This document shows, piece by piece, positions 1-8,632 of a stretch of DNA of 48,911 nucleotides. Position 1 is the stretch's first letter, and each line of letters opens with the position of its first letter. The notes beneath the pieces were generated by a model. The model did no database searches. It worked only from the letters and a program-made list of their open reading frames with translations, and was not told where the DNA came from. Position numbers and translations under genes: made by a program. Source of the DNA: an uncultured Ruminococcus sp. (GTDB lineage: Bacteria > Bacillota > Clostridia > Lachnospirales > Lachnospiraceae); NCBI GenBank assembly GCA_900544395.1, contig UQVC01000017.1, positions 1 to 48,911 of the forward strand, in the 5' to 3' direction.

Positions 1-2
1 AT

Positions 3-1871
3 GCCAACCGTGCGCTGATGGGATCCAACATGCAGCGTCAGGCAGTGCCGCTTCTGACAACAGAGGCGCCGGCAGTTGGTACAGGTATGGAAGTAAAAGC
101 AGCGGTAGACTCCGGTGTATGTATTGTTGCAGAGAGAGCTGGTGTGGTAGAAAGTTCTACATCTACAAGCATCACGATCAAACACGATGATGGAACAAAG
201 AAGACATATAAGCTGACAAAATTCTTGAGAAGTAACCAGAGCAACTGTTACAATCAGGTGCCGATCGTAGATAAGGGAGAACGTGTGGAAGCCGGACAGG
301 TGATCGCAGACGGTCCTTCTACATCCAATGGAGAGATGGCTCTTGGAAAGAACCCTCTGATCGGTTTCATGACCTGGGAAGGTTACAACTACGAGGATGC
401 GGTTCTGCTAAGCGAGCGTCTCGTTGCAGAAGACGTTTATACATCCGTTCATATTGAAGAATATGAAGCAGAAGCAAGAGATACAAAACTGGGGCCAGAG
501 GAGATCACAAGAGATATCCCTGGTGTTGGTGACGATGCACTCAAAGATCTGGATGAAAGAGGTATCATCCGCATCGGTGCAGAGGTACGTGCAGGAGATA
601 TTCTGGTCGGAAAAGTTACTCCGAAGGGAGAGACAGAGCTGACAGCAGAAGAAAGACTGCTTCGTGCGATCTTTGGTGAAAAAGCACGTGAAGTAAGAGA
701 TACTTCTCTGAAAGTACCTCACGGTGAATATGGTATCATTGTAGATGCAAAAGTATTTACAAGAGAGAATGGAGATGAGCTTTCCCCAGGAGTGAACCAG
801 TCTGTCCGTATCTACATCGCGCAGAAGAGAAAGATCTCTGTTGGTGATAAGATGGCCGGACGTCATGGTAACAAGGGTGTTGTCTCCAGAGTGCTTCCGG
901 TAGAAGATATGCCATATCTGCCAAACGGACGTCCTCTGGATATCGTGCTGAACCCACTGGGTGTGCCTTCCCGTATGAACATCGGGCAGGTGCTCGAGAT
1001 CCACTTAAGTCTTGCAGCAAAAGCGCTTGGCTTTAATGTTGCAACCCCGGTATTCGTCGGAGCAAACGAGGATGACATCATGGATACGCTGGATCTGGCG
1101 AATGACTATGTAAATATGGAGTGGGAAGACTTTGAGAAGAAACATGGAGAAGAGTTACTTCCAGAAGTACTTCAGTATCTGTACGACAACCGTGACCACA
1201 GAGCGCTGTGGAAAGGAGTACCTCTTTCAAGAGACGGTAAAGTGCGTCTGCGTGACGGACGTACCGGAGAGTACTTTGACAGCCCGGTAACGATCGGACA
1301 CATGCACTACCTGAAGCTCCATCACCTGGTTGATGATAAGATCCACGCACGTTCCACAGGTCCTTACTCACTGGTAACACAGCAGCCGCTGGGTGGTAAA
1401 GCTCAGTTTGGTGGACAGCGTTTCGGAGAGATGGAGGTTTGGGCTCTGGAGGCTTATGGTGCATCTTACACCCTGCAGGAGATCCTGACAGTCAAATCCG
1501 ATGATGTTGTGGGACGTGTGAAAACATACGAAGCGATCATCAAGGGTGAGAACATTCCGGAACCAGGGATTCCTGAATCCTTCAAGGTATTGCTCAAAGA
1601 GCTGCAGTCTCTTGCACTGGATGTACGTGTACTGCGTGATGACAACACAGAAGTGGAGATCATGGAGACCGTAGATTACGGTGAGACAGACTTGCGTTCG
1701 ATCATCGAAGGAAGAAAATACCGCGATGACAGAGAATCGTTTGGAGAACATGGATTCACAGAGCAGGAATTTGTCGGGGAAGAGCTGGAGAACGTAGAAC
1801 CACAGGAGGAAGAGGATTTCACTCCTGGTATGGAATTGGAATTTGATGAATTCATGGATGATGAAGAATAG
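3..1871 (+). CDS. rpoB: RNA polymerase beta subunit, C-terminal part (5' end outside window)
   Basis: This is the 3' half of the beta subunit of RNA polymerase; the reading frame is already open at base 3 and the gene begins upstream of the window. The first visible codons read ANRALMGSNMQRQAVP, a conserved beta-subunit block. The motif GDKMAGRHGNKGV (near base 843-880) and the closing block around PLGGKAQFGGQRFGEMEVWALEA (bases 1384-1455) are also typical of RpoB. The protein ends in a strongly acidic tail rich in Glu and Asp. rpoC follows after a 14-base gap that carries an AGGAGG-type site, so the two are cotranscribed as usual. Identification is essentially certain. Confidence 0.98.
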   Translation, partial: ANRALMGSNMQRQAVPLLTTEAPAVGTGMEVKAAVDSGVCIVAERAGVVESSTSTSITIKHDDGTKKTYKLTKFLRSNQSNCYNQVPIVDKGERVEAGQVIADGPSTSNGEMALGKNPLIGFMTWEGYNYEDAVLLSERLVAEDVYTSVHIEEYEAEARDTKLGPEEITRDIPGVGDDALKDLDERGIIRIGAEVRAGDILVGKVTPKGETELTAEERLLRAIFGEKAREVRDTSLKVPHGEYGIIVDAKVFTRENGDELSPGVNQSVRIYIAQKRKISVGDKMAGRHGNKGVVSRVLPVEDMPYLPNGRPLDIVLNPLGVPSRMNIGQVLEIHLSLAAKALGFNVATPVFVGANEDDIMDTLDLANDYVNMEWEDFEKKHGEELLPEVLQYLYDNRDHRALWKGVPLSRDGKVRLRDGRTGEYFDSPVTIGHMHYLKLHHLVDDKIHARSTGPYSLVTQQPLGGKAQFGGQRFGEMEVWALEAYGASYTLQEILTVKSDDVVGRVKTYEAIIKGENIPEPGIPESFKVLLKELQSLALDVRVLRDDNTEVEIMETVDYGETDLRSIIEGRKYRDDRESFGEHGFTEQEFVGEELENVEPQEEEDFTPGMELEFDEFMDDEE

Positions 1872-1885
1872 GAGGAGCCGTTTAT

Positions 1886-4800
1886 ATGCCAGCAAGCAAT
1901 AATGAACAACAATATCAGCCGTTAACTTTTGATGCGATCAAAATCGGACTGGCTTCACCGGAAAAGATCATGGAATGGTCAAGAGGCGAGGTTACAAAGC
2001 CGGAGACCATTAACTATAGAACGTTAAAACCAGAAAAAGACGGTCTTTTCTGCGAGCGGATTTTCGGACCAAGCAAGGACTGGGAATGTCACTGTGGAAA
2101 ATACAAAAAGATCCGTTATAAAGGGGTTGTTTGTGACAGGTGTGGAGTAGAAGTAACAAAAGCATCTGTACGTCGTGAGCGCATGGGGCACATTGCCCTT
2201 GCAGCTCCGGTATCCCATATCTGGTATTTCAAAGGAATCCCAAGCCGTATGGGACTGATCCTGGACATTTCTCCAAGAACACTGGAGAGAGTACTTTACT
2301 TTGCATCTTATATCGTACTGGACAAAGGGGAGACAGACCTTCAGTACAAACAGATCCTGTCTGAGGCAGAGTACCAGGAAGAAAAGGAAAAATGGGGAAG
2401 CAAAGCATTCCGTGTGGGAATGGGAGCAGAAGCAATCAAAGAACTTCTGGAATCCATTGATCTGGAAAAAGAATATACAGAACTGCAGGCAGGACTTGTC
2501 AATGCGACAGGACAGAAGCGTGCAAGAATCGTAAAACGTCTGGAAGTGGTAGAAGCATTCCGCGAATCTGGAAATAAACCAGAGTGGATGATCTTGACAG
2601 CAATCCCGGTAATTCCACCAGATTTGCGTCCGATGGTACAGCTGGATGGCGGACGTTTTGCAACATCTGACTTAAATGATCTGTACAGAAGAATTATCAA
2701 CCGTAACAACCGTCTGAGAAGACTGTTGGAACTGGGAGCACCGGATATTATCGTGCGCAACGAAAAACGTATGCTCCAGGAAGCGGTAGATGCTCTGATC
2801 GACAATGGACGCCGCGGACGTCCGGTAACAGGACCTGGAAACAGAGCGCTCAAATCTCTGTCAGACATGCTGAAAGGTAAGTCTGGACGTTTCCGTCAGA
2901 ACCTGCTTGGAAAACGTGTTGACTATTCCGGACGTTCTGTTATCGTTGTTGGACCGGAACTGAAGATTTATCAGTGCGGTCTGCCAAAAGAGATGGCGAT
3001 CGAATTATTCAAACCGTTTGTAATGAAAGAACTGGTGGCAAACGGAACTGCACATAATATTAAGAATGCCAAGAAGATGGTAGAGAGACTCCAGCCGGAG
3101 GTTTGGGATGTGCTCGAAGAAGTGATCAAAGAGCATCCGGTTATGTTGAACCGTGCCCCCACACTGCACAGACTTGGTATCCAGGCGTTTGAGCCGATCC
3201 TGGTAGAAGGTAAGGCGATCAAGCTGCATCCACTGGTATGTACGGCTTACAACGCTGACTTTGACGGTGACCAGATGGCTGTCCATGTACCGCTGTCTGT
3301 AGAAGCACAGGCAGAGTGCCGTTTCCTGCTTCTTTCACCGAACAACTTACTGAAACCGTCTGATGGTGGTCCGGTAGCCGTTCCTTCTCAGGATATGGTA
3401 CTTGGTATCTATTACCTGACACAGGAAAGACCGGGAGCAACAGGCGAGGGTATGTTCTTTAAGAACTTAAACGAAGCCCTTCTGGCATATGAAAACGGAT
3501 ATGTAACTCTGCATGCAAGAATCAAAGTTCGTGTTTCTAAAGAAATGCCGGATGGAACTGTAAAGACAGGTACGATCAGCGGAACACTTGGAAGAATGCT
3601 GTTCAATGAGATCATTCCGCAGGATCTTGGATTTGTAGACCGAGAAGTGGAAGGAAATGAGCTGCTTCTGGAAGTTGATTTCCATGTAGGAAAGAAACAG
3701 TTAAAACAGATCCTGGAGAAAGTAATCAATACACATGGAGCAACTCAGACAGCAGAAGTTCTGGATGATGTAAAAGCCATCGGTTACAAGTTCTCTACAA
3801 GAGCGGCGATGACTGTATCCATTTCAGATATGACAGTGCCGCCGCAGAAACCGGAGATGATCCAGGCAGCACAGGATACTGTAGATAAGATTACCAAGAA
3901 CTACAAACGTGGTCTGATCACAGAAGAAGAGCGTTACAAAGAAGTAGTTGAGACATGGAAGGCAACCGATGACAAGCTGACAGAGGCGCTGCTCTCCGGT
4001 CTGGATAAATATAACAACATCTTTATGATGGCTGATTCCGGAGCCCGTGGTTCTGACAAGCAGATCAAACAGCTTGCCGGTATGCGTGGTTTGATGGCCG
4101 ATACAGCCGGCCGTACGATCGAGCTGCCGATCAAGTCCAACTTCCGTGAAGGTCTGGACGTACTGGAATATTTCATGTCTGCCCATGGAGCTCGTAAGGG
4201 TATGTCCGATACGGCGCTTCGTACAGCCGATTCCGGATATCTGACAAGACGTCTGGTTGACGTTTCACAGGAGCTGATCATTCACGACAGTGACTGTGCG
4301 GGAGAAGGAAAAGAAATTCCAGGAATGTATGTAAAAGCATTCATGGATGGAAATGAAGAAATCGAAAGTCTGCAGGAGCGTATCACGGGAAGATTCTCTT
4401 GTGAAGACCTGAAAGACAAAGACGGAAATATCATCGTCAAAGCAAATCACATGATCACACCGAAGCGTGCTGAAAAAGTCATGAAGAATGCAGTTGACGA
4501 GAACGGTGAACCACTGGATAAAGTGAAGATCCGTACAATCCTTACATGTAAATGTAAGAACGGTGTCTGTGCAAAATGTTACGGTGCAAACATGGCAACC
4601 GGTGAAGCAGTTCAGGTTGGTGAAGCAGTTGGTATCATTGCTGCTCAGTCTATCGGTGAGCCGGGTACACAGCTGACCATGCGTACATTCCATACAGGTG
4701 GAGTTGCCGGTGACGATATCACACAGGGTCTTCCTCGTGTCGAAGAGCTTTTCGAAGCAAGAAAGCCGAAGGGACTTGCAATTATCACAGAGTTTGCGGG

Positions 4801-5551
4801 AACAGCGAATATCAGCGATACCAAGAAAAAACGTGAGATCATCGTAACAAATGATCAGACAGGAGAATCTAAAGCATACCTGATTCCATACGGATCCCGT
4901 ATCAAGATTCAGGATGGCGTACATCTGGAAGCCGGAGACGAGCTGACAGAAGGTAGCGTCAACCCACATGATATCCTGAAGATCAAAGGACTTCGTGCCG
5001 TACAGGACTACATGATCCAGGAAGTACAGCGAGTATACCGTCTGCAAGGTGTAGAGATCAACGATAAGCATATTGAGGTCATTGTACGTCAGATGCTGAA
5101 GAAGATCCGTATCGAAGAAAGAGGAGATACAGAATTCCTGCCTGGAACTATGGTAGACGTTCTGGAGTTCAATGAAGTGAACGAACAGATGGAAGCAGAA
5201 GGAAAAGAGCCTGCAACAGGCGAGCAGATCATGCTTGGTATCACAAAAGCATCTCTGGCAACAGAATCCTTCCTGTCTGCAGCATCCTTCCAGGAGACAA
5301 CCAAGGTTCTGACAGAAGCTGCGATCAAGGGTAAAGTAGATCACCTGATCGGTCTGAAAGAGAACGTCATCATCGGTAAACACATTCCTGCAGGTACAGG
5401 TATGAAGAAGTACCGTGATGTAAAATTAAACACAGAACTGGAAACAGAGGAAGAGGCAGAAGAGCTGGAAATGGAAGAAAATGAAGCTGTAGAAGCAGTG
5501 GAAACAACAGAAGCAGCCGTTTCTGAAGAAGCCGTTCTGGACGAAGAATAA
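1886..5551 (+). CDS. rpoC: RNA polymerase beta' subunit
   Basis: This gene encodes the 1221-residue beta' subunit, which carries the catalytic magnesium site of RNA polymerase. The N-terminal zinc ribbon is visible (CHCGKYKK then CDRCGVE, about residues 70-90). The catalytic loop NADFDGDQMAVH starts at residue 456, so the three metal-binding aspartates are D458, D460 and D462. A second cysteine cluster (CKCKNGVCAKCYG) and the bridge/trigger region follow. The last 40 residues are a low-complexity acidic tail dominated by Glu. The start at 1886 has GGAGG 10 bases upstream. In many clostridia rpsL follows rpoC directly; here thiT follows instead and the str operon is 29 kb away. Confidence 0.98.
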   Translation: MPASNNEQQYQPLTFDAIKIGLASPEKIMEWSRGEVTKPETINYRTLKPEKDGLFCERIFGPSKDWECHCGKYKKIRYKGVVCDRCGVEVTKASVRRERMGHIALAAPVSHIWYFKGIPSRMGLILDISPRTLERVLYFASYIVLDKGETDLQYKQILSEAEYQEEKEKWGSKAFRVGMGAEAIKELLESIDLEKEYTELQAGLVNATGQKRARIVKRLEVVEAFRESGNKPEWMILTAIPVIPPDLRPMVQLDGGRFATSDLNDLYRRIINRNNRLRRLLELGAPDIIVRNEKRMLQEAVDALIDNGRRGRPVTGPGNRALKSLSDMLKGKSGRFRQNLLGKRVDYSGRSVIVVGPELKIYQCGLPKEMAIELFKPFVMKELVANGTAHNIKNAKKMVERLQPEVWDVLEEVIKEHPVMLNRAPTLHRLGIQAFEPILVEGKAIKLHPLVCTAYNADFDGDQMAVHVPLSVEAQAECRFLLLSPNNLLKPSDGGPVAVPSQDMVLGIYYLTQERPGATGEGMFFKNLNEALLAYENGYVTLHARIKVRVSKEMPDGTVKTGTISGTLGRMLFNEIIPQDLGFVDREVEGNELLLEVDFHVGKKQLKQILEKVINTHGATQTAEVLDDVKAIGYKFSTRAAMTVSISDMTVPPQKPEMIQAAQDTVDKITKNYKRGLITEEERYKEVVETWKATDDKLTEALLSGLDKYNNIFMMADSGARGSDKQIKQLAGMRGLMADTAGRTIELPIKSNFREGLDVLEYFMSAHGARKGMSDTALRTADSGYLTRRLVDVSQELIIHDSDCAGEGKEIPGMYVKAFMDGNEEIESLQERITGRFSCEDLKDKDGNIIVKANHMITPKRAEKVMKNAVDENGEPLDKVKIRTILTCKCKNGVCAKCYGANMATGEAVQVGEAVGIIAAQSIGEPGTQLTMRTFHTGGVAGDDITQGLPRVEELFEARKPKGLAIITEFAGTANISDTKKKREIIVTNDQTGESKAYLIPYGSRIKIQDGVHLEAGDELTEGSVNPHDILKIKGLRAVQDYMIQEVQRVYRLQGVEINDKHIEVIVRQMLKKIRIEERGDTEFLPGTMVDVLEFNEVNEQMEAEGKEPATGEQIMLGITKASLATESFLSAASFQETTKVLTEAAIKGKVDHLIGLKENVIIGKHIPAGTGMKKYRDVKLNTELETEEEAEELEMEENEAVEAVETTEAAVSEEAVLDEE

Positions 5552-5570
5552 AAATAGAATATGATTGAAA

Positions 5571-5655
5571 CAAGGGGAGCTTGTATTACAGGCTGAGAGG
5601 AAGTTGTGAACTTCGACCTATAACCTGATTTGGATAATGCCAGCGTAGGGAATGT
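5571..5655 (+). promoter_or_regulatory. TPP riboswitch (THI element)
   Basis: The leader contains the thiamine pyrophosphate aptamer signatures in order: GGGGAGC at 5574-5580, GGCTGAGAGG at 5591-5600, CGACC near 5614, and ACCTGATTTGGATAATGCC at 5623-5641 followed by AGCGTAGGGA. These are the conserved J2/3 and J4/5 regions that read the pyrimidine and pyrophosphate of TPP. It sits directly before thiT and is followed by a perfect terminator hairpin, so ligand binding should switch thiamine uptake off. I did not find a convincing separate promoter, so it may also be reached by readthrough from rpoC. Confidence 0.96.
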
Positions 5656-5673
5656 CATTCATTTGCACAGGGG

Positions 5674-5715
5674 AGTCCTCCTTGTTTTCAATCCGGAAAA
5701 CAAGGAGGACTTTTT
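5674..5715 (+). terminator. Riboswitch expression platform: perfect hairpin that also contains the thiT ribosome site
   Basis: Bases 5674-5688 and 5697-5711 form a perfect 15-bp stem with an 8-base loop, followed by a T tract, which is a classic intrinsic terminator. The 3' arm contains AAGGAGGA (5702-5709), which is the only plausible ribosome site for thiT and lies 9 bases from its ATG. The same hairpin can therefore stop transcription and hide the ribosome site in any transcript that reads through. Confidence 0.9.
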
Positions 5716-5718
5716 ATA

Positions 5719-6384
5719 ATGTTGAATTTTATGGTAAATGCAGAGGGAAATCTGACAACTGCAGGATATGCAGTATGTATTGTATTGGGAATTGTGGTAT
5801 TTTGCATAGCGCTGTTTTTTGCAGGGAAAAGCTCTGCAAAACAAAAGATGACTGCAAAACAGCTGGCATGTTGTGCAATGGCAATGGCGCTTGCCTTTAT
5901 TACGTCTTATGTAAAAATCTTTTCTCTGCCATGGGGCGGAAGCGTGACACTTTGCAGCATGTTGTTTATTGTACTGGTGGCGAACTGGTATGGGGTAAAG
6001 ACAGGGGTTTTGGTTGGATTTACATATGGAATGCTCCAGTTTTTACAGGAACCATACGTGCTTTCTCTGTTCCAGGTATGTTGTGATTATGTTCTTGCAT
6101 TTGCGGCGCTTGGAGTAGCAGGATTCTTTGCAAAGAAAAAGTATGGATTGATGAAAGGCTATATCGCAGCAGTCCTGGCAAGAGGGGCATTCCATGCTTT
6201 GGGAGGATATCTATACTGGATGGACTACATGCCTGATAATTTCCCGAAATCACTTGCAGCTGTATATCCAATCGCATATAATTACAGTTTTCTTTTAGCG
6301 GAAGGGCTGATCACAATCGTGATCATCTCCATTCCAGCAGTACAAAAAGCATTGGGAAGGGTAAAAAAAATAGCAGTAGAATAA
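5719..6384 (+). CDS. thiT: Energy-coupled thiamine transporter ThiT
   Basis: ThiT is the substrate-binding S component of an ECF transporter; it binds thiamine in the membrane and works with the shared EcfA/A'/T module, which is not in this window. The 221-residue protein has six hydrophobic segments. Family features are visible: EPYVLSLFQVCCDYVLAFA in the middle and ARGAFHALGGYLYW later, matching the conserved DY..AF and R..H..G..YW blocks that line the thiamine pocket. An extra N-terminal membrane segment (about residues 14-34) precedes the core. The TPP riboswitch upstream independently supports a thiamine role. The start at 5719 is fixed by the ribosome site in the terminator arm. Confidence 0.93.
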   Translation: MLNFMVNAEGNLTTAGYAVCIVLGIVVFCIALFFAGKSSAKQKMTAKQLACCAMAMALAFITSYVKIFSLPWGGSVTLCSMLFIVLVANWYGVKTGVLVGFTYGMLQFLQEPYVLSLFQVCCDYVLAFAALGVAGFFAKKKYGLMKGYIAAVLARGAFHALGGYLYWMDYMPDNFPKSLAAVYPIAYNYSFLLAEGLITIVIISIPAVQKALGRVKKIAVE

Positions 6385-6386
6385 AG

Positions 6387-6435
6387 AAAAACAACGACTG
6401 TAAGATTCTGGAGAATTTTACGGTCGTTGTTTTTA
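6387..6435. terminator. Bidirectional terminator between thiT and the kdpE-like gene
   Basis: ACAACGAC (6391-6398) pairs with GTCGTTGT (6423-6430), extended by partly paired inner bases, with A and T tracts on the two sides. It can end thiT transcription on the plus strand and the convergent kdpE-like transcript on the minus strand. Confidence 0.8.
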
Positions 6436-6472
6436 TAAGATAAGAGGTTTCACACAATCTTAGCATCAAAGA

Positions 6473-7192
6473 TCACTGCGAATCGTTTTCGGCAGAATCC
6501 TCCTGCATCCGGTATCCGACACCGACTTCTGTGAAAATATATTTGGGCTGGGCTGGGTCTTTTTCCAGCTTTCTTCGGATGTTGGCCATGTTGACGCGCA
6601 GGATCTTATTGTCGTCATCTGCGTAAGGTCCCCATACATTGGAAATGATAGAAGCATAAGTCATAACTTTTCCGGAATTTTGTGCAAGATACGATACGAT
6701 CTTATATTCAATCGGAGTTAGATGAATTGGTTCTTTGTTGAGAGTCAGTTCCCGTCTGGAAAAGTCCAGAATAAGATCTTCGTACCGGTAGGGACGGATA
6801 TAAAGGGAATCGGACGTATACAGTCGATTGCTGTGACGCAGGGAGGTGCGGATGCGGGCAAGCAGTTCCGAAGTACCAAACGGCTTTGTGATATAATCAT
6901 CGGCTCCCTGATCCAGTGCAAGTACCTTTTCTTTCTCGGAGCTTCTGGCAGAGATGACGATGATCGGAGTACTGCTCCAGGTCCGCACTTCCCGAATGAT
7001 ATCGTTTCCATTCATATCCGGGAGCCCCAGATCCAAAAGGATCAGATCCGGGCATTGGGAATGGATCAGACTCAATCCTTCTTTCCCGCAGTCAGCATAC
7101 AGAACCCGATAGTCTTGTTTTTTTAAGATTTTTCCAACAAAAGTCTGGATGTTTTTTTCATCTTCTATGATCAATACAGTAAATTTAGGCAT
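6473..7192 (-). CDS. KdpE-like response regulator
   Basis: This is an OmpR/PhoB-type response regulator of 239 residues. The receiver domain begins MPKFTVLIIEDEKN, with the phosphoacceptor in LILLDLGLPD (D54) and the conserved lysine in DDYITKPF. A winged-helix DNA-binding domain follows, ending in the GVGYRM motif. An upstream in-frame extension is possible but lies inside the kinase gene; the start at 7192 is chosen because AAGGAGCG precedes it and the receiver domain begins there. The gene overlaps the end of the kinase gene by 8 bases, implying translational coupling. The closest family I recognise is KdpE, which controls potassium uptake, but no kdpFABC genes are present here. Confidence 0.88.
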   Translation of the reverse strand: MPKFTVLIIEDEKNIQTFVGKILKKQDYRVLYADCGKEGLSLIHSQCPDLILLDLGLPDMNGNDIIREVRTWSSTPIIVISARSSEKEKVLALDQGADDYITKPFGTSELLARIRTSLRHSNRLYTSDSLYIRPYRYEDLILDFSRRELTLNKEPIHLTPIEYKIVSYLAQNSGKVMTYASIISNVWGPYADDDNKILRVNMANIRRKLEKDPAQPKYIFTEVGVGYRMQEDSAENDSQ

Positions 7193-8255
7193 AATTTGTA
7201 CGCTCCTTTTCTTTTGGAAGGGTAAAAGAGAATTCAGCTCCTTTATCCAGATTGGCTGCATGGATCTCACCATCGTGGGCATGGATGATGGTCCGGCAGA
7301 TGGACAGTCCGATGCCGATGCCTTTGTGTCCGTCTGAAGTGTCTGAGGAATACTGCCCATCAAAAATAAAAGGAATCTGCTGTGGATCCAGTCCGATTCC
7401 ATGATCACGAACGGAAAATGTGACGAAATCCGGCTCTTCGGTAATCAGAAGTTCGATAGGCTTTTCACTGGAGGAATGGACATAAGCATTTTCCATGAGA
7501 TTGATCAATACTTGTTCGATCAGTGTGGCATCCATGGGGATCATAAGAAAATCTTCAGGCATGGAAACCTGGATCTGAATGTCAGGAAGCCTTTTTTGAA
7601 GCCGGAGAATGGATTCAGAAACAACTTCTTCTACAATTTCCAGAGATTTCTTGACCTTGCTGGATTCGTTTTGGATCTTTGTGACAGAGAGCAGATTTTC
7701 GACCATATTCAGCAGCCATTGTGCATCCTCGTTAATATTCGATATCAGCTCCATACGCTCCTGTTCGGACATATTTCCAGCATCGTCCATATAAGAGGAA
7801 GAAGAGCCGATAATGCTGGTCAGAGGGGTACGCAGATCGTGAGATACTGCTCGCAGAAGATTGGCATGGATTTTTTCTTTTTCTGCGTCAGCCAGCTTTC
7901 GTTCTCGTTCTGCAGCAATGGCTTTCTGCTTTTTGAGCATTGTGGTAGTCGTGCTGGTGATCAGAGAGATCGTGAGCATCCCGATAAATGTGATGGGGTA
8001 GCCGGCCAGAGTAAAGTTAAGTTTAAAATAGGGATATGTAAAAAAATAGTTTGCTGCGATCACGCAGAACAGCGATGCAGCCACACCGTACCAGTAACTG
8101 GTCGTATTCTGGGCAATCAGGATCAGTGCCAGAATATAGATCAGAGAGGTGTTGACGGAATTTTTTTGTCCCAGATGAAAAAAGAAAAATGCCAGTATTG
8201 TAGAAATACCAAGTCCTGATATTGTAATCATCAAATTTTTAAAACATGTTTTCAT
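7185..8255 (-). CDS. KdpD-like sensor histidine kinase lacking the N-terminal sensor head
   Basis: This 356-residue kinase matches only the C-terminal half of KdpD. It has four membrane segments in the first 106 residues (the DUF4118-type bundle), a linker helix, a phosphoacceptor site AVSHDLRTPLTS (H139), and an ATPase domain with N and G boxes (NLMENA, DHGIGL, GIGIGLSICR). The roughly 370-residue cytoplasmic KdpD plus Usp head found in full KdpD is absent, and the sequence upstream of the start is not coding. In other Firmicutes the Usp part binds cyclic di-AMP, so this short form must sense through its membrane bundle or another route. It lies divergent from a potassium-dependent-type pyrophosphatase, which may be its target. 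Confidence 0.88.
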   Translation of the reverse strand: MKTCFKNLMITISGLGISTILAFFFFHLGQKNSVNTSLIYILALILIAQNTTSYWYGVAASLFCVIAANYFFTYPYFKLNFTLAGYPITFIGMLTISLITSTTTTMLKKQKAIAAERERKLADAEKEKIHANLLRAVSHDLRTPLTSIIGSSSSYMDDAGNMSEQERMELISNINEDAQWLLNMVENLLSVTKIQNESSKVKKSLEIVEEVVSESILRLQKRLPDIQIQVSMPEDFLMIPMDATLIEQVLINLMENAYVHSSSEKPIELLITEEPDFVTFSVRDHGIGLDPQQIPFIFDGQYSSDTSDGHKGIGIGLSICRTIIHAHDGEIHAANLDKGAEFSFTLPKEKERTNYA

Positions 8256-8524
8256 ATATGATACTACCTTTCTGCATTCAGATTACCATAACAGAGAGAA
8301 AAAATCCAGAAAGAAGAAAGAAAAAAGAAAAATGAAAGAATTAAGAAAATAAATTGCAAAAGTAGAACTTTGAAATAAAAAGGAATTTGATAAATAAGTA
8401 ACAACTATACAAAATAAACAAAAAATAAAAGTTTAAAAAGAATTTAATCGACGAATTATAGTTGAAAATATCCTAAAAGTAAAAATGAAAATTACAATCA
8501 AAATAAGCGGTATGAATTTCTGTA
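8256..8524. other. AT-rich intergenic region between the kdpD-like gene and hppA
   Basis: No gene is visible here. Bases 8290-8370 form a long A/G-rich purine tract on the plus strand, and the rest is A-rich. The kinase ribosome site (GAAAGG on the minus strand) is at the left edge. The region probably holds the kinase promoter, but I cannot identify it with confidence. Confidence 0.5.
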
Positions 8525-8553
8525 TTGAAAATTATTCATTATTTTGATAAACT
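8525..8553 (+). promoter_or_regulatory. Predicted sigma-A promoter of hppA
   Basis: TTGAAA (8525-8530) and TAAACT (8548-8553) are separated by exactly 17 bases. They lie 80 bases before the hppA start proposed here. The same TTG could be read as an upstream start codon of hppA, but it has no ribosome site and reads better as the -35 box. Confidence 0.6.
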
Positions 8554-8632
8554 ATATCCACATGCAATCAATGTACAAGATGGAGGTGCGGAGATTGCAG
8601 AAGAAACAGAGAAAAAGTTTCAGGAGGAATTT

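Noticed and set aside
4265..5383. A 372-codon open frame on the minus strand inside rpoC
   Set aside because: It lies wholly antisense to conserved rpoC, has a Cys/Phe/Leu-rich composition typical of shadow frames, and no ribosome site or known motif.
7401..8219. A 272-codon plus-strand frame across the kdpD-like gene
   Set aside because: The opposite strand encodes an intact kinase with all motifs; the plus-strand frame shows no domain and is a shadow.
8525..8632. N-terminal 36-codon extension of hppA from a TTG
   Set aside because: There is no ribosome site at the TTG, the TTG coincides with a good -35 box, and AGGAGG stands before the ATG at 8633 where the family N-terminus begins.
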